Part shown: positions 36,101 through 48,699 of the stretch, one piece after another
Numbering within the stretch: position 1 is the stretch's first letter
Layout: every line of letters starts with the position of its first letter
NCBI RefSeq assembly: GCF_963966145.1
Contig: NC_091049.1
Span: forward strand, 5,828,001 to 5,892,000
Direction: 5' to 3'
DNA from: Tenebrio molitor
Taxonomy: Eukaryota; Arthropoda; Insecta; Coleoptera; Tenebrionidae
Length of the DNA: 64,000 bases
Notes under the pieces: model-generated
Databases searched by the model: none
What the model was told of the DNA's origin: nothing
Seen by the model: only the letters and a program-made list of their open reading frames with translations
Made by a program: the position numbers and the translations under genes

Positions 36101-39100
36101 TATGGTTGCAACGCGGACGTAATTAATACCTCGATAACGAATGGATTTTAAGCTCTATAAATAATGTTTTACACCACTATTAAAAGAAAGTAATAATCGA
36201 TGTTGTGCATTTGAAATGAGCGTGAAATGAGAGAATATTATGTGGCAAGGGACTAAAACGCATCTTTTCATCTCGACTGTAAGTTTATTGCACGAACACA
36301 GCGAGGATAATAATTACACGAGGGGTAAAAAGACACATTACATCAACGTAACAATCCCACTATCAATAAATTAACTGTATCGGCTCTACTTTGACTCTAA
36401 AAGTGCCACTTTGAACTTCTGAACGAGTTTTAAACAAAAGTTGTGAAATAGTGATTTATGTTACAAGTGTTGAAAACGATCCGTTGCTTTACGAACGGTA
36501 ATATGGCGTGAGACGAAGTCGAGCGCTGTGTGTGAGTGAGTAAAGCAATTGCGTTTTTACAAGAGTACAATACAACATTTTTTGTACTGCCTTTGTAACA
36601 AAAAATATTTTTTTGCATATCGTAAGGAAAGTGGCACTTTTTTACACGAAAAATCGTAATGAAAGCAGTACTTTTTTGCATCATTTTATTCCATTTCCTT
36701 GGAGATCATTGTCAAAGCACGTCAAAGCATACCTTTTTTTTTTTTTTTTTTAATTTTTCATAAATCCTTTTGGACCAAATTTCTCAACTTACATCGATAT
36801 GCAAAAAAAATAGTGTGTACAACACGTTATGAAAGTCTCTTTTCCTCACTTCTTTGGTTGATTAACTCGGGCTACGCCCTCGTTAATCAATCTGCAAATT
36901 CGTGAAAAAAAGTATGACTTTCATAACTAGTTGTACAAATAACTACGGGGTGATCAAGAAGGACTGTTTAAGTTGGTAACACTGGATCGTATTTTAAATC
37001 GTATAACAGGAGTAACTTCCGGTTGTTGGTGGCTTGTCGTTGTTAATGCTGTATCTATATCAGATATTTGTCAAATAAACCAACAAAATATATCCAGTTG
37101 CAGTGTTATAAATAACCGAATTAAAAAAATTTCTTAATTATACTACCAACTTAAACAGTCCTTCTTGATCACCCGGTATTTTAATCATTAAAATAATAAA
37201 TATGTATTACTTAAACAAAATTATGTTGGTATTCAAATTATTACTAAATATGTCAAATGTCAATCTGTCAGTGCTCGAATTTCAAATTCAAACTCGTATT
37301 TAAACAAAATGGAAATTCCCTCACATATCAAAAAATTTGCAGACAAAGCCATTGCAAATTTACTACAAATTCACTGCAAATTCATCAATGTCAATAGATC
37401 ATACAACTTTGCAGAACTTGCAGCCTTACCAACCGAAATTTGTATAAATAAACTTCCCTAACCTAAATTTAACACATTTTATCATTTTTTTAATACAGAA
37501 ACCCACACAAATTTTGGATGTGCTGCCAGTCTCGCAACGTTAGACAAACTATCATAGTAGACAGATTTCCACTACCGCCAGTATCGCCACCTATCGGCGA
37601 TACTAGTCTGACTCATGTCCGAGGCTTGCGGCACATCCAACTACGCCACCAACGCTATAATGACCCTGTATTTACAAAGCACCTTTTGTTTTATAACATT
37701 GGACACATAATAATTGTTTTTCGGTAATATGTATTGATTTGTCACAATTAATTTATTTTTTCTTGCCTTAGATTTCTCATTTATCTTCTGCAGCCCTAGA
37801 GTTTTCTCCTTTCCATTGCCGCACAGTAAAATGTCAATTACAGCTGTGCCAGCACAAAAGATTATGAATGGAACTTGGGCGCAAAGCACTTTTTTACGCT
37901 CGCCGCGCTCGTGTGTATAAACATCCCACTTGTAAAGAAGGAGTGGTTGATTCAAATGTTTCATAAATGTGAACATGAATGGATTGTGTCTCACCTTCTG
38001 AGGAATCTAAATTGATGATTGTTTATTTACTTGGGTGTTTTTATGTTGTTTTATTGACAGTCATCAAGTTGAGCCTCGCAACTTACTATATCGACAACAA
38101 AGTAATCGACCTTGTATGTCAGATTTTTTTAAAATTAGTTTGCAGAATCATCACTAGGACAAACAAAAGTATGTACTCCTGGAAAGGGGATCTACATTTG
38201 TTGTCATCGCGAAGTAATTTTTATTCTAATCATATTTGCATTATGCGTAGGTAGGTATTAGTGCAATACCTACATATTTTAACTTCGTCTAATTTACAGT
38301 AGCTTTATCTGTCGTGCAGGTTGTAATAATTCCACTCAATTGCACAAGTACTGTTGACAAAACACGTGTCACATTCCAGTTTTAACAGGACACCGAATAG
38401 ATTGTTTTTATTTATCGTAACGTTCAAGTGCCGATAATGGGAACATAAGAGTTCTCGTCGCGTCTCAACCTGTATACACACCTGATTGGAGTCCTATTTT
38501 TTTTTGTTTTATTCCTTCGAAATGTGCACGTTGCATGGCGATAAATGCAAGCCGCATCTAAAAATTCATTTGCGACTCTGTCGAGGACGTCGAATGAATC
38601 ACCTTGAATGTATCGCTTACGTAATGTTTTTTTTATGGACTTGGTACGATTGTTTTTGGGTTGTGTTTTACAAGAAGAATTACTTCACGGAAAAAAGTCG
38701 TTACATAATTTTCGCCGGTCTCATATTTGTACTGAATGGAAAGATGAGATTTACTGTTATGATAGCGGAATTGTTTGAAATTATTTTTTTGCCATCTGAT
38801 TCGTATTTTGAAGTTTCATCAATTATCTTCTTGGCAGTAATTTTATTTTGCAGAGACAACGACGTTGGAAAAAATGATATACGTGGCCGGGCTCGTGTGT
38901 GTAAACTTCCCACTTGCAAAAATTAATTGTTTGCATAAATATTTATTTTCAGATTCACGTCAAAGTCGTATTTTGTTTTTTGTATTTTTTGCATTTCGTC
39001 TTTTCATATCTGTCGTCGTCATCGACATTTATCACCTGCCACTCATCTCTTTGGTAGAATCCGTCTTCCAAGAGGAAAGTGTCGTTTCCTCTCGCACCTT

Positions 39101-39406
39101 CTAGCAATTTGTTTGGTTTAGTTTTTGAACGGAGGAAAAAATCTTGCAGGGGGATCATCGAACGGCTCCGACCACCTGAAGGACGCGGCGGCCGGCCACA
39201 GCAGCGCCTCCGACAGCGACCTGACATCGTTGGGTCCTCGTTCGGCGCTGCCCATGGCGACGGGAAACGGGAACGGCTCCTCGAACGGTTCGGACCAGAG
39301 CAGCGGGACCCAGGTCGCAGCCCAATCCAAAGACATTGCCGGTAGTAGACAATCATTTAAGATAGCTATGGGAAACCCTTGTGAGATGTTTGTCGATGTA
39401 ATGTAG
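33170..39406 (+). CDS. dsh: Dishevelled, Wnt pathway scaffold protein
   Basis: Cytoplasmic hub of canonical Wnt and planar polarity signalling that binds Frizzled and Axin. Exons: 33170-33330, 33500-33569, 33616-33809, 33859-34191, 34303-34431, 34485-34579, 34630-34740, 35067-35555, 39150-39406, giving 612 residues. DIX domain about 1-84 ([46 protein letters not shown]). A basic stretch at about 184-195 precedes the PDZ domain (about 214-300, with [10 protein letters not shown] as carboxylate-binding loop and [15 protein letters not shown]). DEP domain about 385-470 ([35 protein letters not shown]). The C-terminus [16 protein letters not shown] is the conserved dishevelled end, confirming the far 3' exon. 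Intron 8 (3.6 kb) holds a MITE. All phases agree. Confidence 0.96.
35556..39149 (+). other. Dishevelled intron 8, non-coding
   Basis: A 3.6-kb AT-rich intron with no supported gene. It contains MITE family E (36946-37176), a poly(T) run near 36732-36750 and a short hairpin AGTATCGCC/GGCGATACT (37580-37604). Two similar segments near 37905 and 38889 share GCTCGTGTGTRTAAAC followed by TCCCACTTG. Open frames at 37641-37994 (minus) and 38486-38926 (plus) have no recognisable domain. Confidence 0.5.
36946..37176. mobile_element. MITE family E, copy 1 (TIR CGGGTGATCAAGAAGGACTG)
   Basis: A 231-bp element with inverted ends of about 33 bp (GTGATCAAGAAGGACTGTTT, then AAGTTGGTA), flanked by TA at 36944-36945 and 37177-37178. 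A second copy of exactly the same length lies at 53852-54082, differing at only a few positions. Confidence 0.9.
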
Positions 39407-40560
39407 GTTGGTGGATGACGGAGAAAATATTTATTATTTTGTCTTGCGTTTCGGTCGAGCAGAGGCCGCACTGTGTGTATGGAATTCATTCTCTTCCTCT
39501 CGATTTTTTACTTTTTGACTTGCCTGCAGTAGTCGTTTGCTTGGAGCCTCCCACACGGTAAAGCACAGGGCCGGACTCGCGGCGGCCGTCCCACGTCGGC
39601 CGCCGCGGGGGCACCAGTACACTCGTCGCGACGCGCGCACCCACACTCACCGCTTTCCTAATCCGAGAACTTTAATTGTAAATAACCTTGTTTTTTTATT
39701 TTAATTCTGTCGTTTTGCTTTTAAAATTTTATATCCCGTAAATTATTATTATTATTTTTTTGTAGTTACTTTTACATTATTAACGCTTTGGAGAACAGTA
39801 TGTATTTTTAAACAATAATTCAGATTAATGGTTAAGTTAATTATGTTGACTGTAAATATAGTTATTTTTAATTGAAAGAGTTGTTGGTATTGTGCCCACC
39901 TGCGTCGCATGAAGCATGCATCCACTGCCATTTTGGTTTTCGTTGTGTTTTTATTAAAACCATCAAAACCATCGAGATTTATGATTTTTTCACTAATTCA
40001 TTATTTAATTTCAGTTTTAAGTTACCTCTAAGTGCAATATTAATAGCCACAAACACAATTTTGCAATGTTTGCGAATAATTAGCGGAGGTAAGTTCTGTT
40101 CTGGCATGTTTTTTTTTTGATAGCGTCATTTTGAGTTCCGTCGCTCCACTCCTCTCCGACGATGGTTGTCATTTTTCTTTTGTTTTTTAGATCAGACGGG
40201 GGTCGTCAGTTATCAGTTTACTCAAACTTAAGAGCCCTTCCAACCGTATACTGAACGTAATTTTATAACTGCTTTGTAAATGTATTATTAATGTACAGTT
40301 CATTTCGTATTATTAGGGAATTTAGTGCAGTTACGTACGTAGGTTAGCACTCATTTCAACAAGTCGTATTCATTTCGAGTTTTTGTTTTTTTAATGTTGT
40401 AACACTGCCATATTTAGGTGCTTCTGTATAATTACGTCTTTACATATTACTACTATTACTATTATTATCAAACGAAAACTTATTTATATTACTGTTAAAC
40501 TTAAGTAATTTTTATTTTGTGATATATTTTTTTTATTGTAATAAAGATTTTATTGATATC
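39407..40560 (+). other. Dishevelled 3' untranslated region (probable)
   Basis: No gene. The sequence between the dishevelled stop and an AATAAA at 40540 is AT-rich with several T runs and is probably the 3' UTR. Short open frames here are not credible. Confidence 0.5.
40540..40545 (+). terminator. AATAAA poly(A) signal, dishevelled
   Basis: AATAAA about 1.13 kb after the stop codon, preceded by T-rich sequence. Another AATAAAAGG-like signal near 40730 could also serve. Confidence 0.45.
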
Positions 40561-41296
40561 TAAAACGATGCTATTACAGGGTAATTTGTTTTGGCATTTA
40601 GTACAACTAGCATAAGTTATACTCGTTATCGTTTGTGTTATTTTTGTGGAGCATACAGGGAAAAGTGTAACCAGAAAAAAACAAAAAAAAATCTTTTGTG
40701 TGACCGAAAAATGTTATAAGATGTAATAATAAAAGGCATACCCGAAATAAATCTATGTGAATCAAGTCCACACTGCGCTTTGACATTGATCGATGTGAGC
40801 TCCCCTTTATCTAGATAGGTGAAGATTTTTTCCTCGAGAAAACAAACAATTCTTTATCAGTACGTGCAGGTAAATGCGGACGCAATCACGTCAACAATAA
40901 AAACAACGCAGATTATTGTTCAGGTACGTTCGTCTCTCGTCCCTACCGGGAAAACCGTGGGGTTTTCACGAGGCAATAAAATTTGCAGTATATAGCTGGG
41001 TGCGAGTTACGTCGCAGTTTGAGTCGCACGCGTACTGTCAAAATTCGAACTGGTGCAAATTCGGTCCGGCGATAAAGAATTTTTTATGGAGTCACGGCCG
41101 CGGCGTAAACAAATGTTAAGGTTATCGCGTTTGTAGGAAGTCATTTGGTGATTAAAATGATTGAATGATTCAGTGATCACCGCGAGTCGAGGTAAGTCTG
41201 TCGACGGTTTGAGGTTATGACAATCGACGATCGCACAACGAGTTGATTGAATAATTGTCGCCGCCATTTTCGTCAGGAGCCCCTCGCCTGTTCCAG
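40561..41296 (+). promoter_or_regulatory. Intergenic region and 5' leader of Malvolio
   Basis: No coding gene. The segment lies between the dishevelled 3' end and the Malvolio start codon. A probable acceptor (TTTTCGTCAG ending at 41276) is followed by 20 bp of leader and then the ATG, so a non-coding first exon lies upstream. Confidence 0.45.
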
Positions 41297-43247
41297 ATGT
41301 CTTCGGAGTCGCGCGGCCAGGGCGACGGGGCCCCCACGGAGGCGCCCCAGCCCGTCAACAACACCGCCAGCGAGACGACCCTGCTGTCCCCGTCCGCGAC
41401 TTACTTCGCCGACGAGAAGATCCAGATCCCCGAGGCGGACACGGTGAGCCCCCTAGATCGATCGGACAGGGCGACAGTGCCAATTCAGTCGAGTTTCAGT
41501 TTCAGGAAGTTGTGGGCGTTCACGGGTCCCGGGTTTTTGATGTCGATCGCGTACCTCGACCCGGGGAACATCGAGAGTGACCTGCAGAGCGGCACCGTGG
41601 CCCAGTACAAGTTGTTGTGGGTGCTGTTGAGCGCCACGATGTTGGGACTCCTGATGCAGAGACTCTCCGCCCGGTTGGGAGTCGTCACCGGACTCCACCT
41701 GGCGGAGATGTGCTACCGACAGTACAGGAAAATTCCACGACTCATCTTGTGGATTATGATCGAGATCGCGATCATAGGTTCGGACATGCAGGAAGTGATA
41801 GGCACGGCGATCGCGATCTACTTGTTATCAAGCAAAACGTACTGTTCAACGGTCAGTCTGACATAACCTCACTTTTGTGGCTTGCAGGATACCGCTATGG
41901 GGCGGTGTGCTGATCACGATCGTCGACACTTTCACGTTTCTGTTTTTGGACAAGTATGGTTTACGCAAGTTGGAGTTGTTTTTCGGGTTTTTGATCACCG
42001 TGATGGGGGTGACTTTTGGATTCGAGTACATCACTTCGAAACCCAGCCAGTTGGAGGTGATTGAAGGAATGTTTGTGCCGTGGTGCGAGGGATGCGACTC
42101 TAGGGCTCTACTGCAGGCAGTAGGAATCGTCGGTAAATTGTCAGTTTCTCGTGTGTCAGCATGGAAATAAAATTGATTTGCAGGTGCTGTGATAATGCCC
42201 CACAACCTGTACTTGCACTCGGCGCTGGTGAAGTCGCGCGACGTGGACCGCACCAAGCCGGAGAAGATCCGAGACGCCAACTTGTACTTCTTCGTCGAAG
42301 CGACGATCGCGCTGTTCGTCAGTTTCGTGATAAACGTGTTCGTGGTGGCGGTTTTCGCGCACGGGCTCTTCCACAAGACCAACAAGGAGGTGCACGACCT
42401 GTGCTTGCACCATCCGTCGGTGAACGCGTCGATCTTCCCCGAAAACGACGAGTACGTCGACGCGGACCTCTACAAAGGCGGGATCTTCCTGGGTTGCACC
42501 TACGGCCTCGCCGCCATGTACATCTGGGCCGTGGGGATCCTCGCCGCGGGTCAGAGCTCGACGATGACCGGGACGTACGCGGGCCAGTTCACCATGGAGG
42601 GTTTCCTCAACCTGCAGTGGGCCCGCTGGAAGCGCGTCCTCTTCACCCGGATCATCGCCATCGTCCCCACCTTTTGCCTCGCCTTCTTCAGCCACATCGA
42701 GGACCTGACCGGCATGAACGACGTCCTCAACGCGATCATGAGCCTGCAGCTGCCCTTCGCGACCATCCCCACGATCGCGTTCACGAGCAACCCCCAGATA
42801 ATGGGCGAGTTCGTCAACGGGTGGTAAAATTTACGATTTGCGCCGTTCGCCCCCCGGTTTTCACCCCCCCGATTGCAGGTTCAACAAGGTCGCCTCGATC
42901 TTGCTCAGCGTGGTTGTCATCGCCATCAACACCTACTTCGTCGTCGAGACGATGAACTCGTTGCACCTCCACTGGTTCGCCCTCGTCATCGTCGTGGTGA
43001 TCGGCGTTTGTTATTTGATATTCTGCGCGTATCTCGTTGTCCACATGGCCATATCCATGGGCAACACCAACCTGCTGCGGTACGGCCTGGTCAAGAAGTA
43101 CATCATGGGGCCCATCGATTCGCAACTGTCGGTCAACCCCATCAGTTACTCGAGGTAAGTCGGGGGGCCCGTCCAAGTGACACGTCCAGGGTTGCGAGCT
43201 TCACTGTTCAATCTTTTTCCAGAGAACGTTTGATTGAGACTACTTAA
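41297..43247 (+). CDS. Mvl: Malvolio, NRAMP divalent metal transporter
   Basis: Proton-coupled Fe2+/Mn2+ transporter of endosomal or plasma membranes. Exons: 41297-41443, 41489-41838, 41888-42132, 42184-42823, 42879-43154, 43223-43247, giving 560 residues. If the 45-bp GT-AG segment 41444-41488 is retained the frame stays open and the protein is 575 residues. TM1 carries the metal-binding DPGN (41558-41569); TM6 carries A..M and His in AVIMPHNLYLHS. The NRAMP signature GQSSTMTGTYAGQF follows. HLAEMCYRQY and IGSDMQEVIGTAIAIYLL are family-typical. The N-terminus is cytosolic and Ser/Thr/Pro-rich. The last exon adds only ERLIETT. All other introns are 49-68 bp. Family assignment is certain; use of the 45-bp intron is inferred. 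Confidence 0.94.
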
Positions 43248-44203
43248 TGCAGATGTGTTGTCCGGGAATGTATGTATTCAATACGCTTAGTTTTTTCGCG
43301 TGTTTGTTTCTTGGTTTGTTTGTTTTCGACATTCTTTCGCTTTTCTTCTCTAACATTTACTAATTTTCCACGTCTTATTAACAGCTTAAAGAAACTTGAT
43401 AACCTACTAACGAAAGAGATTAAGTTTTGAGTCGTAAGTATGGCAGTGGGGCGCAGGTCAGGAGGTTGAGTCTGTTGTTGTTTCCAGGTCGCACTCCAAT
43501 TGGACTTTGGACAGTTGTGCGACAGAGGTCGCCCGATTTTGACGTTATTTAGTAAATTGTAGTTTCTTCAAATAAACTTGGTACAGTGTGATATTTTAGA
43601 TAATGTGACAAGAGTTACATGAAATTTTATTGTTGTTCGAGATACTGTATTATGAAATATATTTTACTTACAGTTTTTGTTAGGAGATGTTTGAGATTGT
43701 ATAACCTTCGACTCGAATCAAGAGGGCTGTCAAAATTTGACAGCTCGAGCCGTCACTAGATTCTATCTGTGTACAATTGACGTCAGGTCATTCTTCGGTG
43801 GATTAAATCGTATTAATCTTAATTGCCTCAATTACGATAACGTTTGATCTATTGACCGTCGGCATTTTTAAAGAAATCTGGATAGGATCGAGTTATGGTG
43901 TGAACTGTACGTGATCCGTCACCCGTCAAGTTGGCTCAGGTAGGTAAATGACAGACACAGATTACTTTGCGATTTGTTTTTTTATTATCACCTTGATGGG
44001 AAAAATACTTTTTGATTAAAATGTACGTTACTAAGTATATTTGGCCTCGACTAAAAATTAAAAAATCACATTTGAGGGGTGCACATTGTCGGCCTGTGGC
44101 GACCCCCAAAAATCAGTCGGTACGTGACAAATCAGACGTGTTTCAAGCAAGATATCTGGCCTCTTAAAAAATAAAACAATAAGCAACTGGGCAAAAGAAA
44201 ATG
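43248..44203. other. Convergent intergenic region, Malvolio / acid phosphatase
   Basis: No gene. It holds the Malvolio 3' UTR with AATAAA at 43571-43576 and the 3' UTR of the opposing phosphatase gene. Confidence 0.5.
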
Positions 44204-45545
44204 TTAAGCGATCTCGTCGACGGGTAGCTGGGTGTAAGTGGCAACGCCCCCTTTCGGCATTTTCCTGCAACACTTGACCAGCCACAGCATAACAACGCTG
44301 CCGACGAGGAAAGTAGCTAAAGCGGTTAGGACGACGACGAATTGGACGCCCAGTAGGAAATTGGTGAACCACCCGAGTCGGCACTCGACGTCCCACTCGT
44401 CCCTCGAGATCAGAACCGGCTTCAAGATGTCGACGAAGTCTGTCATCTTGCAATCGAAATCGCAACCTCTCAGAGTGATTTTCTGGAGTTGACTCGAGTT
44501 CCTGTAGAAAACGTTGACGTAGTAGTCGGAAGAGCTGCGGCGCAGTTCGAAGAGAATGGTGCTGGCGTACGGGGGGCTGTGGTACTGGAAGGCCCCCATG
44601 GTCATGAGCACGTTGGCGATGGTGACGTCGTGACCCGAGAACACCAGAAACTTGGGGGTGTCGGTGACGTTAGTAGTCGCGTTGGCAAAGTGTTGGGCGA
44701 TTTGGTAAAAAAGGGGGCCAGCTCTCAATCGAGCCATCTGTTGGGTGTAGCACAAAGTCGCGAAGCTCAAATCCGCCCACGGCTTCATCTTGTCGGGAAA
44801 CACCGTCTGCGTCCACTTTGGCAAAGTGAGATTGTTGAACTGCTCGATGCTCAAAGTGCTGTAAATGTACTCAAGGGTTTGGAGATCGTCGACCTGCTCC
44901 CCCGTGTTCTTCGTCACGTAGGCGTACAAGTCGCGATTCTGGCGACTAATGTTGACGAAGTAGTCAGTCTCCAAGAGTTGTTCCAGCAGCAGGTTGAACT
45001 TGGGGCAGTCTTTCTTCATCTCCAGGACATTGTCTTCGAGTTCAGGGGTGGTGTGAATCGGAATCGGTTGCCAGGGGATCGCGGGGTCCCACACTTGGTC
45101 GGTCTTGGGCGGGTAGAGACCGGCGAGGTTCGCCTCGGCGGACATCAACGTCCTGTCAGTGTCGGTGGAGCGGATGTAGAAGTCTTTTTCCGAATAATGC
45201 GCAGAGAGGAAACCGTCGTAGCGCGACCGCAGCCACCGCCCTAAGAGGTAGTGTTGCATCTTGCCTAACTGAAACACGGTTCAATGAGCCGACAGATTTT
45301 CGGGGTTCAGGGGAGTTACGTTTGTTAGTTGGCCGTAGCCTACTGGCCAATAGGAAGCATTGTTGTAGGGGTCCGTGGGGTACGGCTGGATGGGGGTACG
45401 GTCGCCGTGCCTGTAAATCTGATCGGAAATGTGAACGGGGACGCGCCAGCTGGGGGGTACTTACCACAACCACTGATACCAGGTCGCCTGCGTTACCACA
45501 AAAAGCTGCACCGATAAGTACTGCCGCTATAATTAGGTTTAGCAT
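44204..45545 (-). CDS. Lysosomal-type histidine acid phosphatase
   Basis: Hydrolyses phosphomonoesters at acid pH; family of ACP2 and prostatic acid phosphatase. Exons on the minus strand: 45465-45545, 45320-45418, 44204-45268, giving 414 residues. Signal peptide about 1-19 (MLNLIIAAVLIGAAFCGNA). The catalytic RHGDRTP (residues 30-36) arises across the first exon junction, which fixes the acceptor at 45418; His31 would be the phosphohistidine nucleophile. The proton donor pair is HD (273-274, in SGHDVTIANV). A membrane helix at about 364-392 is followed by a basic stretch and a short tail with YTQL (405-408), a Yxx-hydrophobic signal expected to direct sorting to lysosomes. Several NxS/T sequons support a lumenal fold. 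Divergent from PEX12. Confidence 0.9.
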
Positions 45546-46399
45546 TGTTTACGTGCACACAGCTTACGTTTGTACTCAAGAATCACATTATGTTTGTTCA
45601 CTTGCTTGTTTTGGCGATAACATATGGACGCAAGATAGTGTTATCTTGCGATCACAGTTGCGATTTCGTGTCGCAACCTCACTTTTGTCCTTGTCATTAT
45701 CTCATTTCACTCATTTCTTAGATCAGGACCCTAGATATCAGGACGACAACCTCAAAACCTCAACTCCCTCAACTGCACTAGCACACGTCATACTATACCA
45801 ACCTACATATTTTTATCAAATTGTAACTTTTTAAAAATGTGCCCTACGTTTTAGGACGTTCGCTTCTAATAATGTTTTTTTGTTCGACACTGTCAGAAAT
45901 AAATATTTGCAGACTATTGGGATGCGTAGAATGTTTTTTTCTAACACTAATATCTTCAACTGTTTTTATAGTGCATTTGAGCTCACACGTTATGTTACCT
46001 ATAAAATACGTTTTCTTTATAAAACACGTCGTCAGTAGTAACGTTTTTTATGAAATTATAAAACACGCCGTCAATAGCAACTTATTTTATAATTATAAGA
46101 TTGTAAAATAGGCAGATGCACATTATTCAAGTAACATTTTATTCATCATTTTTACAGTAATTATTTCAAAATGAAAAACTACCAACTATGTCGATGTTGG
46201 CAACAATGCTGACAACACGAAACGTCAATTATTGCGCTTTATCGCCAGTTGTAAACATTTAAAAACGCCAAAACGAATAAGTTCATGGGCGCAATTGGTT
46301 CGGTTTTCGTAATGATCGCCATACAAACGATGTGATTGTGAAGCGGTGAAGTGAATCGTAACCTTTACGTCGCAGTGCCACCAACGTGACGTTTGAACA
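45546..46399. promoter_or_regulatory. Head-to-head intergenic region, acid phosphatase / PEX12
   Basis: 854 bp between divergent start codons. AT-rich middle with a local duplication of TATAAAACACG, CGTCARTAGYAAC (two units near 46018-46082). No credible gene; it must hold both promoters. Confidence 0.45.
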
Positions 46400-47565
46400 A
46401 TGGCGGAAAACGCCGCAAATTTCACGTTCACGTCGCAAAATCGACCGTCCCTTTTCGAGGTGATCGCGTCAAGGTCCCTCGACGACACTTTGCACCCCGC
46501 CCTCCAAAAAGTCGCCCTGGTAAGTGCCCTTTCACTACGACAAAACAACTAACGAGTCGCAGTTTCTCGCCACCAATTTCCCGAAAAATTTCAACTGGTT
46601 GGGCAAATACTACGACGAGACTTTCCTAGCGCTCAACTGCGCGCTCCAATACGGCTACTTGAAGAACTACGGTGAGTACTCCCGACTGTCCGACACCATT
46701 AAATTCCGACTTTCAGACTCGACATTTTCCGAAAACTTCTACGGCTTGCAACGCGTCCTCGACGACGGCGCCGCCTTGTCCCGCCACCACCGCCGCATCT
46801 CGTTGCTCTTCGCCGTCTTGTTGCCGTACTTCAAGCGAAAACTCGACGAAAAAGCGTCGTTGTACCGGCTGGAAAACGCGGATGGTTGCTTGCGCAATGT
46901 AGGTTGGTAACGCGTGGAGTGACAGCTGCTACACTAAACTCTCTAGAATTTTGAGGGCCGCTTCAAGAAGCTTCTCATCTTTTCTCACTCGACCTTCGAG
47001 GTGACATGGGGGCTGCTCACGGTCTACAATTACGTCAAGTACATGTCCCACCAGACCGACGCACAATTACCCATCCTGGCACTGATCAAGGTCAAGCTGG
47101 CGTACGGTGACCCCATTCCCGAAGAACCCAGTTTCTGGGCTACTCTCCTCAAGGGACACTTCGCGGACTTGTGGCAACTGAACGTTCTCAAGAACGCCAT
47201 CACGAGCACCTTCGAAATTATGGCGTTTTTCTTGCAGTTTCTGCAGGCGTGGAGTGCCCAACAGAGTAATTACAGCATGACAGCTCTGCCGACTGTACCA
47301 CCACCAGTGGTAATAAAAATAAATACAGTCATCGCGTTGGTGGTGCTGAACGATTTTGTTGCAGCCCGACGGGAAAGCCCGGAACTACCAAAACAAGTGC
47401 CCGATTTGTTTGCAGCACTGGAAAATCCCGACAGTTCTTCCGGTTTCCGGGTACGTCTTCTGCTTCCCTTGCATCTTGAGGTATTTGAGGGAGAACCAAA
47501 AGTGTCCCGTCACGAATCTTCCAGCCAAACCTCTCGACATCATCAGGCTTTACGATAATGAATAA
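46400..47565 (+). CDS. Pex12: Peroxin PEX12, peroxisomal RING ubiquitin-ligase subunit
   Basis: Integral peroxisomal membrane protein that with PEX2 and PEX10 forms the ligase channel recycling the PEX5 import receptor. Exons: 46400-46519, 46563-46671, 46717-46898, 46947-47309, 47365-47565, giving 324 residues. Family marks: SLFEVIASRSLDDTLHPALQ at the N-terminus, TFSENFYGLQRV, LLFAVLLPYFKRKLDEK, FFLQFLQAW followed by TALPTVPPPV, and the C-terminal RING CPICLQHWKIPTVLPVSGYV with CFPC and CPVT. The RING lacks part of the canonical ligand set, as is known for PEX12, which binds one zinc. The stop codon TAA (47563-47565) lies within AATAAA (47561-47566). Confidence 0.93.
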
Positions 47566-47566
47566 A
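47561..47566 (+). terminator. AATAAA overlapping the PEX12 stop codon
   Basis: The hexamer shares its third to fifth bases with the TAA stop. If used, the 3' UTR would be only about 15-30 nt. A further candidate (GAAATAAACATG, near 47595) lies just downstream. Confidence 0.4.
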
Positions 47567-48699
47567 ACGCAATATTCTCTTTTAAACTTTTTATTGAAAT
47601 AAACATGCAATTTATGAAAACAACAAAAAGCCACACTTTTTGTCAAGCAAATTATAAAACTGTTGATTAAAAAATTATTAAAAAAAAAAATAAAACAAAA
47701 GAAGTCTCAAATACCTGGGAATTAATCCATGAGGTCCTTCCGGTACACTCATCCTAATCCTAGTAATCCTACATCCTAATCCTTTCATCATCATCATCAT
47801 CATCAAACAGTTTAAATCCACTTCATCGCCAAAATCCTAGGAAAAGTATTAAATTCCACCGAAATTACTACGTTAGCATATTTTTTAAACAAATCCTAAT
47901 CCTAGGAGTTTGTCCTTCCTCCCCGGTGAAGTGGAGATCAAAATCCCGTGTTTGTGAGACCTATCGCATTGCAAAACATCTCGTTTAAACACTGATTTTC
48001 GATAAAGAAAGTCAGTACGTGTTATTTTTTTAAATTCTACTCGTCAACATTATTAATGATTACATATTTTTTAAAATGATTGTGTCTGAATGTTAAAAAA
48101 ATTGAATAACTTATTTACCGAGCCTTTTAATTGTGTGAAGGGGGGTTGGGTGTCCTCCTAACACTCCGAAAAATGCAATGCTTAGTGTGTTTTAAAGTTA
48201 TTGATTAGATCCTCCTCCACGATCTTTGAGACTCCCTCCTAACAACATTCATCCACTCCTCTTGCATCCGGGTGTTTGTGTCAAAGATAACATTTTATTG
48301 TCTATATTTTTACTAGCGACTTTATTTTTTTTTCCAAAAACCAGTCCAACGCTGATTGACTCAGCAAATTGTACGGTAACAGAAAAAGAAACAATACATA
48401 TTAGTGCCTTATCGTATGTCTAACCTAGTTGTTTTTGTTGATTATTTTTTTATAAATCGATCATTAAAAATTTAATTATAAAATTACATAAATGGAGCAG
48501 AGAAAAAAAACGACTTTTCCAGGAATGTCACTTAGAAGAGAGGGACAGACAACACAGTTATGTCGGCTAAATGAAAACAAATTATTTATCCCAGGGTTAC
48601 CAACCGATTTTTTTCTCTTAATTTTTGTGAAATCAAAAAGCCCCGGTTTGATACGTACATTATACAAAAAGGCCAGTCCGTAGAGGAGGTTAAAATGAA
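47566..48699. other. Convergent intergenic region, PEX12 / SF2
   Basis: No gene. It contains repeated ATCCTAATCC words (47750-47910), an (ATC)n microsatellite at about 47786-47805 and the 3' UTR of the minus-strand SF2 gene. Confidence 0.5.

Noticed and set aside
47740..47920. Interstitial telomeric (CCTAA)n sequence
   Set aside because: The repeated word is ATCCTAATCC with irregular spacing, not a regular pentamer array.
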